DNA from: Larix kaempferi
Taxonomy: Eukaryota; Streptophyta; Pinopsida; Pinales; Pinaceae
DNA length: 64,000 nt
Assembly: GCA_027924585.1 (NCBI GenBank)
Contig: BSBM01000299.1
Coordinates: 27,380,501-27,444,500 of the forward strand
Reading direction: 5' to 3'
Shown: positions 1 to 9,776 of the stretch, piece after piece
Layout: the number at the start of each line of letters is the position of its first letter
Numbering within the stretch: position 1 is the first letter of the stretch
Notes under the pieces: model-generated
The model's database searches: none
Seen by the model: only the letters and a program-made list of their open reading frames with translations
Told to the model about the DNA's origin: nothing
Made by a program: the position numbers and the translations under genes

Positions 1-625
1 TGGTTGGTAGCATTAACGGAAGATTTTGTAAATGATAGCAAGGATGTGCTTCTTGATATTGGGATGATACATCAAGATATACTATGGCAAGTTGCACTTA
101 CTAAGGATTCATAGGCACTGCTAAAGAAAGATGATGGCAATGTTTCCAGTAGTGTCACAACTGATTTGGATGCACATGCAAATGAAATTGATGATCACTT
201 GCCAACTTCTATTGGACACTATGTGGATCTTATTTTGAATCAACAAAGGAAATCATCTATTTGGAATGTTGAACCTCAACTTTTTGATCTAATACATCTA
301 TTTCATGATATTGGTCATAGTGCTCGGCTTCAACGAAGGTTGAACAATGATTCCTCTGCCCGAGGACAACAAGCCTATGTTCGTCAACCATGGTATTCTC
401 ATTCTGCTGAAGGCCTTTCTAGAATCAAAACGCAAGGAAATAAGCAAAAGTCACTACATTCTTTTTGCTATGATATATTAAGGCCATCATTTTCAGTTCA
501 TATAAGTCATTTGTTTTCAGAACTAGGAAAAATGAATTGTCAGTCCTGCTTCCAAATTTGTAGCATCTACATTTTCAACCATCTTTCTGGATGATGAGAA
601 GCATAATAGCTTCCATGGGAAATGA
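1..625 (+). pseudogene. UPL1/UPL2-like HECT E3 ubiquitin ligase fragment, broken
   Basis: This is a fragment of the long N-terminal part of a plant UPL1/UPL2-type E3 ubiquitin ligase, far upstream of the HECT domain; in the intact protein this part is thought to contact substrates. It is read in frame from base 1, so the gene began outside the window. Recognisable blocks are SKDVLLDIGMIHQDILWQ (about 40-93), SARLQRRLNNDSS (about 322-360) and SFSVHISHLFSELGK (about 490-532), which match my memory of the UPL1/2 family in order. It is broken: an in-frame TAG lies at 112-114, and after about 535 the similarity moves to another frame (VASTFSTIFLDDEK from 560), ending at TGA 623-625. The longest open piece, 166-594, therefore has a wrong C-terminus. 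No intron is obvious. The family assignment rests on recognition by eye, not on a search. Confidence 0.7.
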
Positions 626-1189
626 CAAACAGGTGAGGGTCCACCCATCAAACTAAAAAAAACACTAGATGCAATAAGATAAAAATACCCCAATGTAGAT
701 TGAAAGGTTCTACCCCAATGTAGATAGAATTAGCAATGAAACCCTCTTAGAAGATCGAATTATCAATGAAACCACAATAATTTGCTACCAAATTTTTAAA
801 TTTGTCAAATCAAAACAATTTAGGGCTTGGTACTCACGAACGTGGGAGGTATTTCTGGCTCCTCTTATAGTTTCTTTGCTTGGAATCCAAACCGCCTCTC
901 CCAGTGCTTACTCGTTGGGTCACTGCCACTGATTGCGCGTTGGGTCACTCCCTCTTCCCTGCCACAATCACAAATTGCCTCTCCCACAATCGAACACTAT
1001 TCCAATCCAAATCAATAGCAGGTCGAGAGGTGCAGGTCCAAATCGCAGAGGCATAGGTCCAAATCGTAGGTCACTCCAAATCGAGGTCACTCCAAATCAA
1101 TAGCCGGTCAAGAGGCACAGGTCCAAATTGCAGAGGGTTTATGGGTGTGGTTTATGAAATGCATATGGGCTTTTCTATTTGTTCAATAT
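626..1189. other. Intergenic stretch with short direct repeats
   Basis: No coding similarity was recognised. The 15-base string TACCCCAATGTAGAT occurs twice (about 687 and 711). A cluster of short repeats built on AGGTCCAAATCG and GGTCACTCCAAATC lies at about 1020-1135. The small open frame at 827-1018 has no supporting features. Confidence 0.5.
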
Positions 1190-1213
1190 ATATTTTATAT
1201 AATGTTTGTTTTT

Positions 1214-1332
1214 TGGTTTTTTTAATTTGTTTTTAATTAAATATATATATAACATTATATATAACAATTAAATTTTAATTGTTATATATAATGTTACATA
1301 TATATTTAATTAAAAACAAATTAAAAAAACCA
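1214..1332. repeat. Near-perfect AT-rich palindrome (119 bp)
   Basis: Two arms of about 59 bases (1214-1272 and 1274-1332) are reverse complements around base 1273 with only one mismatch that I could find (ATATATATA against ATATATGTA). The outer ends are TGGTTTTTTTAATTTG and its complement. It would extrude as a long hairpin. It sits in a wider AT-rich stretch (about 1190-1520) that repeats the string GTTATATATAATGTT. It may be a small foldback element or a microsatellite expansion. Confidence 0.9.
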
Positions 1333-1559
1333 TTGTTATATATTTATGTTTTAATTTTATTTATTATATATTCATTTTGTTAATTTTAGTTGTTTTTTTT
1401 TGTTATATATAATGTTTTTTTTAAATTGTTATATATAATGCTATATATATAATGTTTTTTTAATTATTATCTAATTGTTATATATATAATGTTTTTTTTA
1501 ATGTTTGTTACATAATCATTGCCATCATCATGATCTTGGTATATGTTAACCATTCTTAA

Positions 1560-2106
1560 CTACCTCATATAGCCAATTGGCTACTAGGAAAGATAAGGAA
1601 AATATGCACCCTTCCTCCTCATACTTTCAAGAAGGGGCTTAAAAAATATGGTTCATGCCAGGCTCTAAAAAGTGGAAGGGTCATTGCAAAGGATAAAAGG
1701 AATCACCAAAAACTCATGTTGACCTTAATGACTGTGGAAAGATATTTTAGGAATATTTTCTTCATTCATGTGAATTTGGTGATAACTAGAGTGAAGGTCT
1801 CAATCAATGAAGAATTTATCTCCATGTATCCTATAAGAGATAATTAATGACTGGAATGAAAAATTTATCTTTCACTATCAAGGAGTTAAGAGATAAAAAA
1901 TTGGGACACATGTGCCAAGTGACTTGTTTTTTAAGGACCATGACAACCAAAGAAGAGTATGGGTTGGTACTAGGATGAATGATACCAATAGCTAAGAACA
2001 ACGATACGATATTTTTAATTTCAGATATTATTTTGTTCAAAAGTATGACAATATGATCACACACTGGATGGGAGGATATGATGAAGCAATGAGATGCTAT
2101 GATCAT
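1560..2106 (-). pseudogene. Ty3/gypsy reverse transcriptase fragment
   Basis: Retrotransposon reverse transcriptase, fingers and the start of the palm. The open frame 1831-2106 carries GIIHPSTNPYSSLVVMVLKK, then a W-x-M-C-P block and the IKDKF/IPVI equivalent VKDKFFIPVI, all typical of gypsy RT. Past the stop at 1831, the next bases on the minus strand still give YHQIHMNEENIPK, FLVIPF and DPSTF, the YHQI and PFGLxNAPxTF blocks, with some stops. The segment ends near 1560 before the catalytic Asp-Asp motif, so it cannot encode an active enzyme. Confidence 0.85.
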
Positions 2107-3340
2107 GCTCTCTCATTTGTAATTCCAATAAATCCATGGTGATATGACATAATCTTATTATCCATTCACACCGAGAATAATATCACGCCCACCCGTTTCA
2201 ATGGAAAACATGTTAGTTTTCCTGGAGTAATCACCCATTTGAAGCATCACATTTTCACAGCTTCCACCATATTTCATAGATCTCCCATCAATAATCATTA
2301 TCTAAAATTTCTTAGTAAGAATGATTTCAATTGGTTTCTTGGGAAACTCAATGATGAATGAAATATGGGTGGTTCTACCATTAATCAAGATAATGAATTT
2401 TCTCTTCTTGATATAGCCAACCGTGTTTAACATTAATGAGGAGAATAAATACTAGTCAAATAATTAAGGGAGATATAGGGTTCTTCACAGGGTTAGGAAG
2501 AAAAACTTCCTCAATGATGGGAGGGGATTCCTTTTGAGTTCTTCCATCAAGTTCATCATCATAAATGTCCTCAAATATGTCCACAAATAATTGATGTTCC
2601 TTACATCTATGCTCAAGAGAATATTTTTCATTACAGTTGTATCATAGAACCTTAACTTGATGTTCCTCCATTTTGTCCTATGCCAACTTATGCACCTTGA
2701 AAGGTGGAAGAGGTTGTTGAAGAGCCACCATAGTTGGGGAAAGGAAATGAAATAAAGTTGGGGATTTTGGACTGAGCATAGGATATAACAAAGGCATGAC
2801 AATAAATATTATTGTCCTCCAACCAAGTAGTAGGGTGGTTCACCTCTAAGTGGGATTTAATTTCCTCTTTAAGACCACTAATAAGGAATTGCTTAAAAAA
2901 TAATCAATTAATTTTTATGAAAAAACAAATGAACTTTGATGACTCCTATAATGAATTTCATTAGTTAATAAAATATTACATTAAGGGAAAGTTAGTGCTT
3001 CATTTGATCGATCGAACCAACCAATCAGATCTGACCCACCAAACTTGTTTAGAATTACTTCAGAAAAATGAGGCGTCATACTATTGGAAGGGTCGGAAAA
3101 TGAGAAGTGATTCTTGGTTTCCATTTTGCTAACTAATTGGGTGAGAGAATCAACCATTTTTTGTATGTCCTCTATAGTTTACATGTTATGAGTGTTTATC
3201 ATTGGACCATTAGGTCCATCAAACACGTTAGTTATGATTTATCCCAACACAATCAACAACCTAAGAGGATTTCCTTGTGAGGGTCCATAAGCAATGGTAC
3301 TAGCGAGTCCACAAAAAAATAAGTTATTTCAGAGTGAAAC
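2107..3340 (-). pseudogene. Ty3/gypsy gag and protease remnant
   Basis: Upstream of the RT fragment on the minus strand. Around 2660-2600 a shifted frame gives YNCNEKYSLEHRCKE, a C-x2-C...H-x-C zinc knuckle of plant gypsy gag; before it, LISGLKEEIKSHLEVN (about 2895-2845) is a gag capsid block. Around 2210-2160 the peptide GGRDIILGVNG resembles the GGxDVILGxxWL block after the gypsy protease active site. Many stops and shifts separate these blocks. The open frame at 2485-2802 is in the wrong frame over the knuckle and is not itself a protein. Confidence 0.7.
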
Positions 3341-3374
3341 CATGATGATCAAATTACTCTTTTTTAAGTATCAT

Positions 3375-3625
3375 TACATGGTTTTAATGCTCCATTAATG
3401 GTTGGTGTCTATCATTTTTTAGTCTAGAAACCCTCCCACACCGTCAATGCACGCATCTAGTCTAACCATGCCAAATTTCAATCCAAGCCAACACATATTT
3501 AAAAAATTTCAACGTTGGCCCCATGTATCACATTATTTAATTTATAGGTATGGTTTCTGATGCTGCAATGGTGAGTGTCATTCATTCGAGTCTTGAAACC
3601 CTCCCACACAGTCAATGCATGTGTA
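3375..3625. repeat. Two-copy tandem duplication, period about 168 bp
   Basis: A block of about 75 bases ending in GAAACCCTCCCACAC-GTCAATGCA occurs at about 3377-3450 and again at about 3548-3620. The shared GTCTxGAAACCCTCCCACA core starts at 3422 and 3590, giving a period of 168. The copies differ at several positions, so the duplication is not recent. Confidence 0.75.
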
Positions 3626-3726
3626 TAATATCAGACTTCTGACTTCAAAAGAATCTGATGAGATCACTAAACCACCGACGACAAACACCGTTGGTTTTTC
3701 TAGGTAATAGCTACGTTGGATATCAT

Positions 3727-4118
3727 ATAATGATGATGATCATGATGAAGATCATGATGACGATGACGATAATGAAGATGACGATGATGATGAAGACGAT
3801 CGATGATGATGATGATGATGACGATGATGATGAAGATGATCGATGATGAAGATATTGATGAAGACGATCAATGATGACGATGATGATGAAGATATTGCTG
3901 ATGATGAGGAGGAAGATGATGATGATGATGATGGTGAGGATGATTACGATGATGTTGATCACAATGATGATGATGATGGTGGCCATGACGACGATGATAA
4001 ACATGCTGTTGCTGATGATGATGATGATGAGAATGATGAAGATGATGATCAAGAAGAAAAAGATGATGATGATGAAGATGATCATGATGACGACGACGAT
4101 GATGATGATGATGATGTT
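3727..4118. repeat. GAT/GAC-type trinucleotide microsatellite, about 390 bp
   Basis: An almost uninterrupted run of GAT, GAC, GAA and ATG-phase triplets. Long open frames follow in several phases: an Asp/Glu-rich frame at 3843-4121, Met-rich frames, and an Ile/Val-rich frame on the minus strand. All are a by-product of triplet composition. It lies just beyond the 3' side of the CACTA element, whose transposase also ends in an Asp/Glu tail, but on the opposite strand. Confidence 0.9.
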
Positions 4119-4413
4119 TGAGTCTTGATAATTGTGCATTTCCTTACTAAGCTTCTCTTTGTTTCAAGAATAATTTAATATTCTCTACTAAATAGGGCCA
4201 ATCACGTGAAGGTGGAAGCTCTTATGGCCCCTCCCCCCCCTCACATCACTCTCAATTCCCCATAACCCGAGAAAAATATCTATGTACACTAGAAACTTTA
4301 AATGTGTTTTTTGACATACTCTAAAGCAAGCAATGTTTCTAATTATATCATATAGGAAAATGGAAACTCACTACGAAACAATTAATTTATTATTACTGCA
4401 TACCTCATAAACT
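4119..4413. other. Short non-coding stretch at the 3' side of the CACTA element
   Basis: No gene. A C-run (4232-4239 area) and two strings starting CACTA are present, at 4287 (CACTAGAAAC) and 4369 (CACTACGAAAC); either might be the left terminus of the CACTA element. Confidence 0.4.
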
Positions 4414-5151
4414 TCAATGGTCTTCATCATCTTCTTCATCTGGGTCATCGTTTGTACTATCATCTGATGATCCATATTCAACATTGTAAGAATTGGCCAT
4501 ATCATCCTCATCGTCGATGTCAGTTACGATCAACATGTCATCGTCGATATCATCTTCATGGAAATTGTTTGATAGTACATCATCTAATTCAATAAGTTCT
4601 TCGACATCTTCTTCTGGACCATGATAATCTAACTCATGTTGATCATGATCATCTTCTGCGGCATCTTCTTCTTCGAGAACATCTTCATTACCTTCATCAA
4701 CGTTATAGTTTACTGGCCTTCCCCTTGGATCGTGTCTCATAGAAAATGACCATCCCGCTCTACCTGGAACCTCAGAGTAAAATACTTGTTCACATTGGGT
4801 TGGAAGAACATAGGGCTCTGTTCCTGGCTCAAACAACCTTGTATTTACCATGGTAAAACCATTATCATGTTCAATAATTGTTCTATCGGGATCACGTTGA
4901 TTCAATCGACACCTATACCATTTGACAATGAATAGAAATACCTTGAAGGAGTTAAAGCCACATTGAAGAATGTCTTCTAGATACCCATAGTATTGATTTT
5001 CAGATAGTTCTGGATGTCTGTCACTTCTAGAAGAAACATTGGTCACCTCAAAGACTGTAGATATCCCACAATAAGATGTTTTCTTTCTTTCATCCAACAT
5101 TTTGATGTGATATCTACATCCATTGCACCACATAGCCTTATGGTGTTTTAC
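4414..5151 (-). CDS. CACTA transposase last exon: DUF4216 and acidic tail
   Basis: Final exon, starting at the acceptor ACTAG at 5152. It begins VKHHKAMWCNGCRYHIK, then shows ENQYYGYLEDILQC, VFLFIVKWYRC, DNGFTMVNTRLF and FYSEVPGRAGWSF, the DUF4216 signature, and ends in about 95 residues dominated by Asp and Glu with a normal TAA-class stop at 4414. The acidic tail is common in CACTA transposases. Uninterrupted for 245 codons, it is the best-preserved part of the element. Confidence 0.85.
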   Translation of the reverse strand, partial: VKHHKAMWCNGCRYHIKMLDERKKTSYCGISTVFEVTNVSSRSDRHPELSENQYYGYLEDILQCGFNSFKVFLFIVKWYRCRLNQRDPDRTIIEHDNGFTMVNTRLFEPGTEPYVLPTQCEQVFYSEVPGRAGWSFSMRHDPRGRPVNYNVDEGNEDVLEEEDAAEDDHDQHELDYHGPEEDVEELIELDDVLSNNFHEDDIDDDMLIVTDIDDEDDMANSYNVEYGSSDDSTNDDPDEEDDEDH

Positions 5152-5681
5152 CTAGTACAACAAGCCATACAGAAAAGATTACATAATGATCACACCATAT
5201 TTATGATAAAGTAGTGCATGTTTATTATAATGGCATAAAAGGAAAATAACCAGCATGACGTACAACGACAATATTTAAAAAAAAAAAAAATAGTGTCGTT
5301 GATTAATATGCTTACTTGCTTATCTTTTAAACCTCTTGCTAAATCGATTTCCCTGTGTGTTACATTGGTGTCTCCATTGCGATGTGCAGCTTTAACCAAT
5401 GAAGCCACACCTTCCCATGATATTCCATGACCAGATTGTTCACATTTTTCGATCCATACCTTCATCCATTCAAGATTGTTTTCGATGTATAAATGAATCA
5501 CATCCCACTCTCGACCAACTGTTTGATGACAATAAAATTAAAATTCAATGAAAATGTATATTAGTCACTTAAAAAAGTATATAATTACAATATAAAATGA
5601 TGCAAAATACTAAATAAAAAAATAGAATATATATGTATGATATATAAACATAAAAATCACCAATGAAATGTGTTATATTAC

Positions 5682-6094
5682 CTTTCACCTTCCTCGATCT
5701 ACCTTTCCCCTTTGGGTACTCCCCTTCGAAATCATTTTTGGAGTCTGGATCACAAATGCGACGTAAATTGAGCTTTGACGCCAATATAGGAAGATATTCA
5801 CTAATGTACAACATGTTTTGGTATACCATATATCCCTCCATCATAGAACCCTCAGCATATGCTCGTTGTCTAACCAAACCCTTCATAAATTTCAAGTGCC
5901 TCTCAACCATCCACATGGACCTTGAGTGCGCAGGTCCACATAGTTCAATCTCGTCAACTTGGTGTATGAGGTAGTGTTCCTGTGCATTGAAAAATATTGA
6001 AGGTAGATGCTTCTGCATTTCACACATGAGACGAGGAATTTCTCTCCTCCAATACTTTATGTCTTCTTTATGGAATTCTTTAGATGACAACCAG
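5682..6094 (-). CDS. CACTA transposase exon 8: DUF4218 domain
   Basis: Exon bounded by acceptor TTGTAG and donor GTAATA. The peptide contains SIFFNAQEHYLIHQVDEIEL, GPAHSRSMWMVERHLKFMKG, RQRAYAEGSMMEGYMVYQNM and a basic end (KGKGRSRKVKG). This is DUF4218, the domain that follows the Transposase_21 core in TNP2 proteins. No stops occur within it. Translation beyond 5682 toward 5569 is intron. Confidence 0.85.
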
Positions 6095-7347
6095 CTACAA
6101 GTGACATGACAACCGACCAATCAAGAGATTAAAGAAAAAATTCATTATATTACGTAACATGAAGTAGAGAATGAAAATCAAATTAAGAATAAGTTCTATG
6201 TTGAATTAAGCAAACAGTAAGCACATGGAAAATCACCACTTACCTCATGTATTTCCCGAGACTATATATTATTTGCTTGACATTGTTGTCAAAGTTGTCC
6301 AGGATAGAGAGAGGTAGAACATACTGTAACAATAATATACAAATAGTTTCAGTATATCGAAAAAGAGTACTAGAAAAAGAAAAAAAAAAATTATTAAATG
6401 CATACCATATTAATTATTACCTTCATGAAGACATGCCAATCATGCATTTTCACCCCTGCGAAATCACCTTTCTTTATTATGATATTCTTCATGTTCGCAC
6501 AAAATCCAGTGGGATATTTAATTTTTCGAATGACTTCTTTTACAACATTACTTTGCTAGTCCGTTAACATCCATGGAAGTGAGTTTATATTAATTTTCTC
6601 TCTATTGCTATGAAATTGAATGACGCCTTTCATTGCATGGTTGTTATCTTGAATGTCTTTGCAAATTTTGACAATGTTTTCTTTGTCACTCCTTCCATCC
6701 AATATTCGCCATAATGTTTCAGTCACATTCTTTCCGATATGCATTGTATCAAATAGATGAGCAATTTGTAGGTGCTCATAATAGGCCAACCTACTAAATT
6801 GTCTAGGATAACTTTTCATTCCTCGTGGAAGCCCGTTAATGCCTTCACGATGATCACATGAATGACAATGATGAAATTAAATATTAAATCAATGTCAATT
6901 ACACTAAACAGCACACAATATAATAAAATACAATATGATCATATACAATGATTGATTATACGTACCTTAATGATTTCTATTATATTGCAACTTCCATAGC
7001 TGAGGTGTCATTCTCTTTTGTTTTAATGCAGTCTCTTGCTTTCCATTGAAAAGATGTTTTTCGGTAGTTCGATACCTGTGATTCTTGGAGAGGAAGTGCC
7101 TATACTCATCAAACACCTCCTTTCCTAAGCTTTTTGAACGACGAGATTTGATCTTAGGACCACAAAATGGACATGCAAATTTCCCCTTTGTCTGAATACC
7201 TAAATAAAAAGATGGAATATCAATATTAATGTCTATTATAATTATAAAAAATATGACTGGATTATTTAGAAAAACATGCATGCATATTATATTAACTAGT
7301 AGTTCGTAAAATTAAATGCAACTAAAGTGGAACTTATAATTACATAC

Positions 7348-8262
7348 CCCAGAAATGGGTTAATCCTAGGGCATTATGTATTGTCCATACAAGCATTGCA
7401 TGGAATTGGAATTGCCTTTGTCGTATTGGTCTAGATAAGTCATACATAGTGATGCCATTCCATAACTTCAGTAGCTCGTCAATAAGAGGTTCGATATATA
7501 CATTCATATCTTTGACTTGGTACTTACCTGATTGATTTGAACATATAAAATAAATATTCTGATTATGAGACGTACCATTTAGATATATAAACCATATTTC
7601 ACAATAGAAAAACTTTAAATATATATATATATAACATTATGAGACAAAAAACGACAAATGAGAATATACCACTGCAATAAAAAAAAACTGCAGTGTTCGT
7701 ATCTGGAATAATCATCCACAACATTATGTGCTCCCTCTTTATTGTCAACCATGGAGGAATGTTGTTGTTGATTAAAAAAATAGGCCACACCGAGTAAACA
7801 GATCTCATCTCTGCAAAAGGATTGACACCATCTACAGGCAAAGAAATCCTAATATTACGAGTTTCATCTTTAAAGTGAGGCAATTTTTCCTCCATATCTC
7901 TAAATGCAGACCCATCTGTAGGCATCCGAATAATGTCATCTTGACTTCTGTTCCATGCATGGTAATCCATAAACTGCGCTATGTTTTTGCACCTGAACAG
8001 TCATTGCAAATGGGGAACAATGGGAATATAATGTAGAACCCTATGAGGAACCTTTTTAGTTACTTGATTTGTGCGATATCTACTAATATGACATTCAGGA
8101 CATTCTGTTGCAAATTCATGTTGGTTGTAATAAAGAACATGATCATCGAGGCATGCATGAATTGCTTCATACTGCATTCCAATTTCTTTCATGATGGCAG
8201 ATAAATATCGATATGTGCAAGGTAAAATATTTGAAGGTGGTAACAAATATTCACCTATCATG
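7348..8262 (-). CDS. CACTA transposase exons 3-4: Transposase_21 core
   Basis: Exon 3 (about 7704-8262) starts after the acceptor TTGTAG and carries IHACLDDHVLYYNQ, a C-P-E-C pair, VLHYIPIVPHLQ, a premature TGA, then FRCKNIAQFMDYH and the core block DGVNPFAEMRSVYSVWPIFL with NNIPPWLTIK; these are hallmark Transposase_21 strings. Exon 4 (7348-7527) adds DMNVYIEPLIDELLKLWNG and LGLTHFWG. The expected donor after exon 3 reads ATACGA instead of GTATGA, so splicing here may be lost. Confidence 0.75.
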
Positions 8263-9040
8263 CTACAACAAATTAAAATAAAAATCTAGTTAATATAATA
8301 TAGAAATAATATTAATGAAACAAATTTCATCAATAGTAATTTGACTTATATATGAATTAACAATAAAATACATGACAATCATATATATTTTGTGATGGAA
8401 TATATTACATACCTTAACATCCGTGTGACTGATATGTTTGAAAGACCATTCATAACCTTCAAGTTCATTACCAACAATATAGCAGAGAGAAGATTTGTCT
8501 TGGAGCCATCATAAAGGGGTTTGTATGCCTTGTCAAGAAGAGGTATATCATGAATATCATCAAAATGTTCATCATTTTCATGATCATGATCATCATCCAT
8601 TCCAACATTAAATGAATCATGGATCAAAGTATTTGTAACATCATCTTCAACTATGTGATCAGTATGATCATCTTCTTCAATGTGATCAGTATGATCATCT
8701 TCTTCAATGTGATCATTAACTTGTTCTCCATGTTCCTCCGGTACTTGTTTTGGAAGCACTTGTTGATCCAGACGATATGTCGTAGGATGTATTTCCTTTA
8801 TAATTACATGAAACAATCAATAGATAAAAGTTAATATAAGAAATTCAAATGCAAAATGTAAAAATTTCAAACGCAAAATGAAAAATTTATGTGATACATT
8901 AAAAATTTAACAAATTTTGTACTATTGGGATGAAAAGAACAACGACCAATTGTAGTGTTGGTAAAAAATAAGAAATATTATAATAATACATAAATTTACA
9001 AAAGAAATCAAAATAAAAACATATATAATGCAAAACTTAC

Positions 9041-9253
9041 AAATGGATGGTATTCATGTCCCCCCTCAGCGTGCCCATGCTCCCTACAATGTTTTTTGGC
9101 TGTTGTGATCAAAATTCTTCTCCTCTTAAACCCTCTGCATTGATTACATGGACAATAGCATTTACCATCACCCCTTCTTTCAACTCCTTCCCACAATCTA
9201 GCAAGCAATTGTCGATTTTGTTCGTCTGGATCAGGAATATTCGTAGTTGACAT
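9041..9253 (-). CDS. CACTA transposase exon 1: Transpos_assoc domain
   Basis: Exon 1 of the transposase. After MSTTNIPDPDEQNRQ it shows CYCPCNQCRGFKRR, then a HCREHGH block and GGHEYHPF, matching the Cys/His-rich Transpos_assoc domain found at the N-terminus of TNP2 proteins, where it is assumed to bind DNA or metal. The exon ends cleanly at CCATTT followed by the donor GTAAGT (9040-9035 on the minus strand); translation past this point to 9008 is intron. Confidence 0.8.
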
Positions 9254-9429
9254 TTTCTCGTAAAGAGCTTAATTGAAGATTATCGATTTTAGAAAATGAA
9301 GCTTCAGAGTACTTTGCTCACTTGAATAACAAAAACAATGAAAAACAGTCCACTGAACAAAAAAAACATCCACAAACTGTCGTTGGTATGGCAAACATGT
9401 CGGAATGGTTTGATATTTATAAATTTTAC

Positions 9430-9776
9430 AAGTCAAAATGGAAAACCTACATCAGATATCCGATGACACTAATCTAGTTACCGTTAGGAAAAAATCTGTC
9501 GGATATCCGACCTCTTTGGGTTCAAAATGGAGTGAGTTATCTGACATCCAAAGCGTCATATACCTGAATAGGCATCGGATATTAGCAAAGCTGTTGGATA
9601 GCCTATGAGCCTCATCGGTTATTCAAGAGTACGTCGGATATCCGATGGACACCTCTCGAAATTTATAAAAAAAAAACAAAAAAAAGTAATTTTCAAAGAA
9701 AAATCTGACGACACAGTCCATTTCGTCAAAGGTCATCGGATTTGCTCGTTGGATTTTGGGTTCAAATCTACTAGTG
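9430..9776. repeat. CACTA subterminal repeats and right terminus
   Basis: At least four versions of a palindromic motif around TCGGATATCCGA occur at about 9453, 9499, 9573 and 9632, with further GTCATCGGA and GTTGGAT variants up to the terminus at 9776. Subterminal arrays of this kind are the binding sites of CACTA transposition proteins. Confidence 0.75.

Larger units (their letters stand above)
1560..3340 (-). mobile_element. Degenerate Ty3/gypsy retrotransposon, minus strand
   Basis: Read on the minus strand from 3340 downward, the order is gag, zinc knuckle, protease and the first half of reverse transcriptase, the normal gypsy gag-pol order. Similarity stops near 1560, inside the RT palm and before the usual F/Y-x-D-D block, so the second half of RT, RNase H and integrase are missing. 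No LTRs were identified. Stops and frame changes are frequent, so this is an old, 3'-truncated copy. Confidence 0.8.
4414..9253 (-). pseudogene. CACTA transposase (TNP2-like), ten exons, three stops
   Basis: Transposase that would cut and rejoin CACTA termini in the nucleus. Ten exons can be placed by GT/AG sites and frame: 9041-9253, 8413-8795, about 7704-8262, 7348-7527, 6966-7199, 6421-6842, 6244-6323, 5682-6094, 5316-5518 and 4414-5151. Domains in order are a Transpos_assoc zinc-binding region, an acidic linker, the Transposase_21 core, DUF4218, and DUF4216 with an Asp/Glu tail, the usual TNP2 architecture. The start ATG at 9253 fits the N-terminal domain. Defects seen: TGA at 8001-8003 (possible CGA to TGA change in HLQ-stop-LFRCK), TAA at 6967-6969, TAG at 6556-6558, and a doubtful donor after exon 3. 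Otherwise the frame is continuous, so the copy is fairly young but probably non-autonomous. Confidence 0.85.
4287..9776 (-). mobile_element. CACTA (En/Spm) DNA transposon inserted in a gypsy LTR
   Basis: The right end is clear: the bases run into ...CTACTAGTG at 9776, which read from the other strand is CACTAGTAGATTTGAACC, a CACTA-type terminus. It is followed directly by LTR sequence: AATCAGAAGGT at 9777 aligns with AATTAGAAGGT inside the 3' LTR near 16,942. Subterminal GGATATCC repeats lie just inside. The transposase gene (4414-9253) is transcribed away from this end. The left end is uncertain: 4287 starts CACTAG and shares scattered bases with the right terminus, but I see no matching 3-bp target duplication and no LTR sequence to its left. 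The left flank may have been lost or rearranged. Confidence 0.8.

Noticed and set aside
3723-4139. Long Ile/Val-rich minus-strand frame and Met- or Asp-rich plus-strand frames
   Set aside because: All arise from the GAT triplet run; no domain and three overlapping phases are open at once.
4287-4300. CACTAGAAAC as a firm left terminus of the CACTA element
   Set aside because: Only partial similarity to the right terminus and no matching target duplication; kept only as a tentative boundary.
9047-9250. Plus-strand frame opposite CACTA exon 1
   Set aside because: Shadow of the Transpos_assoc exon.
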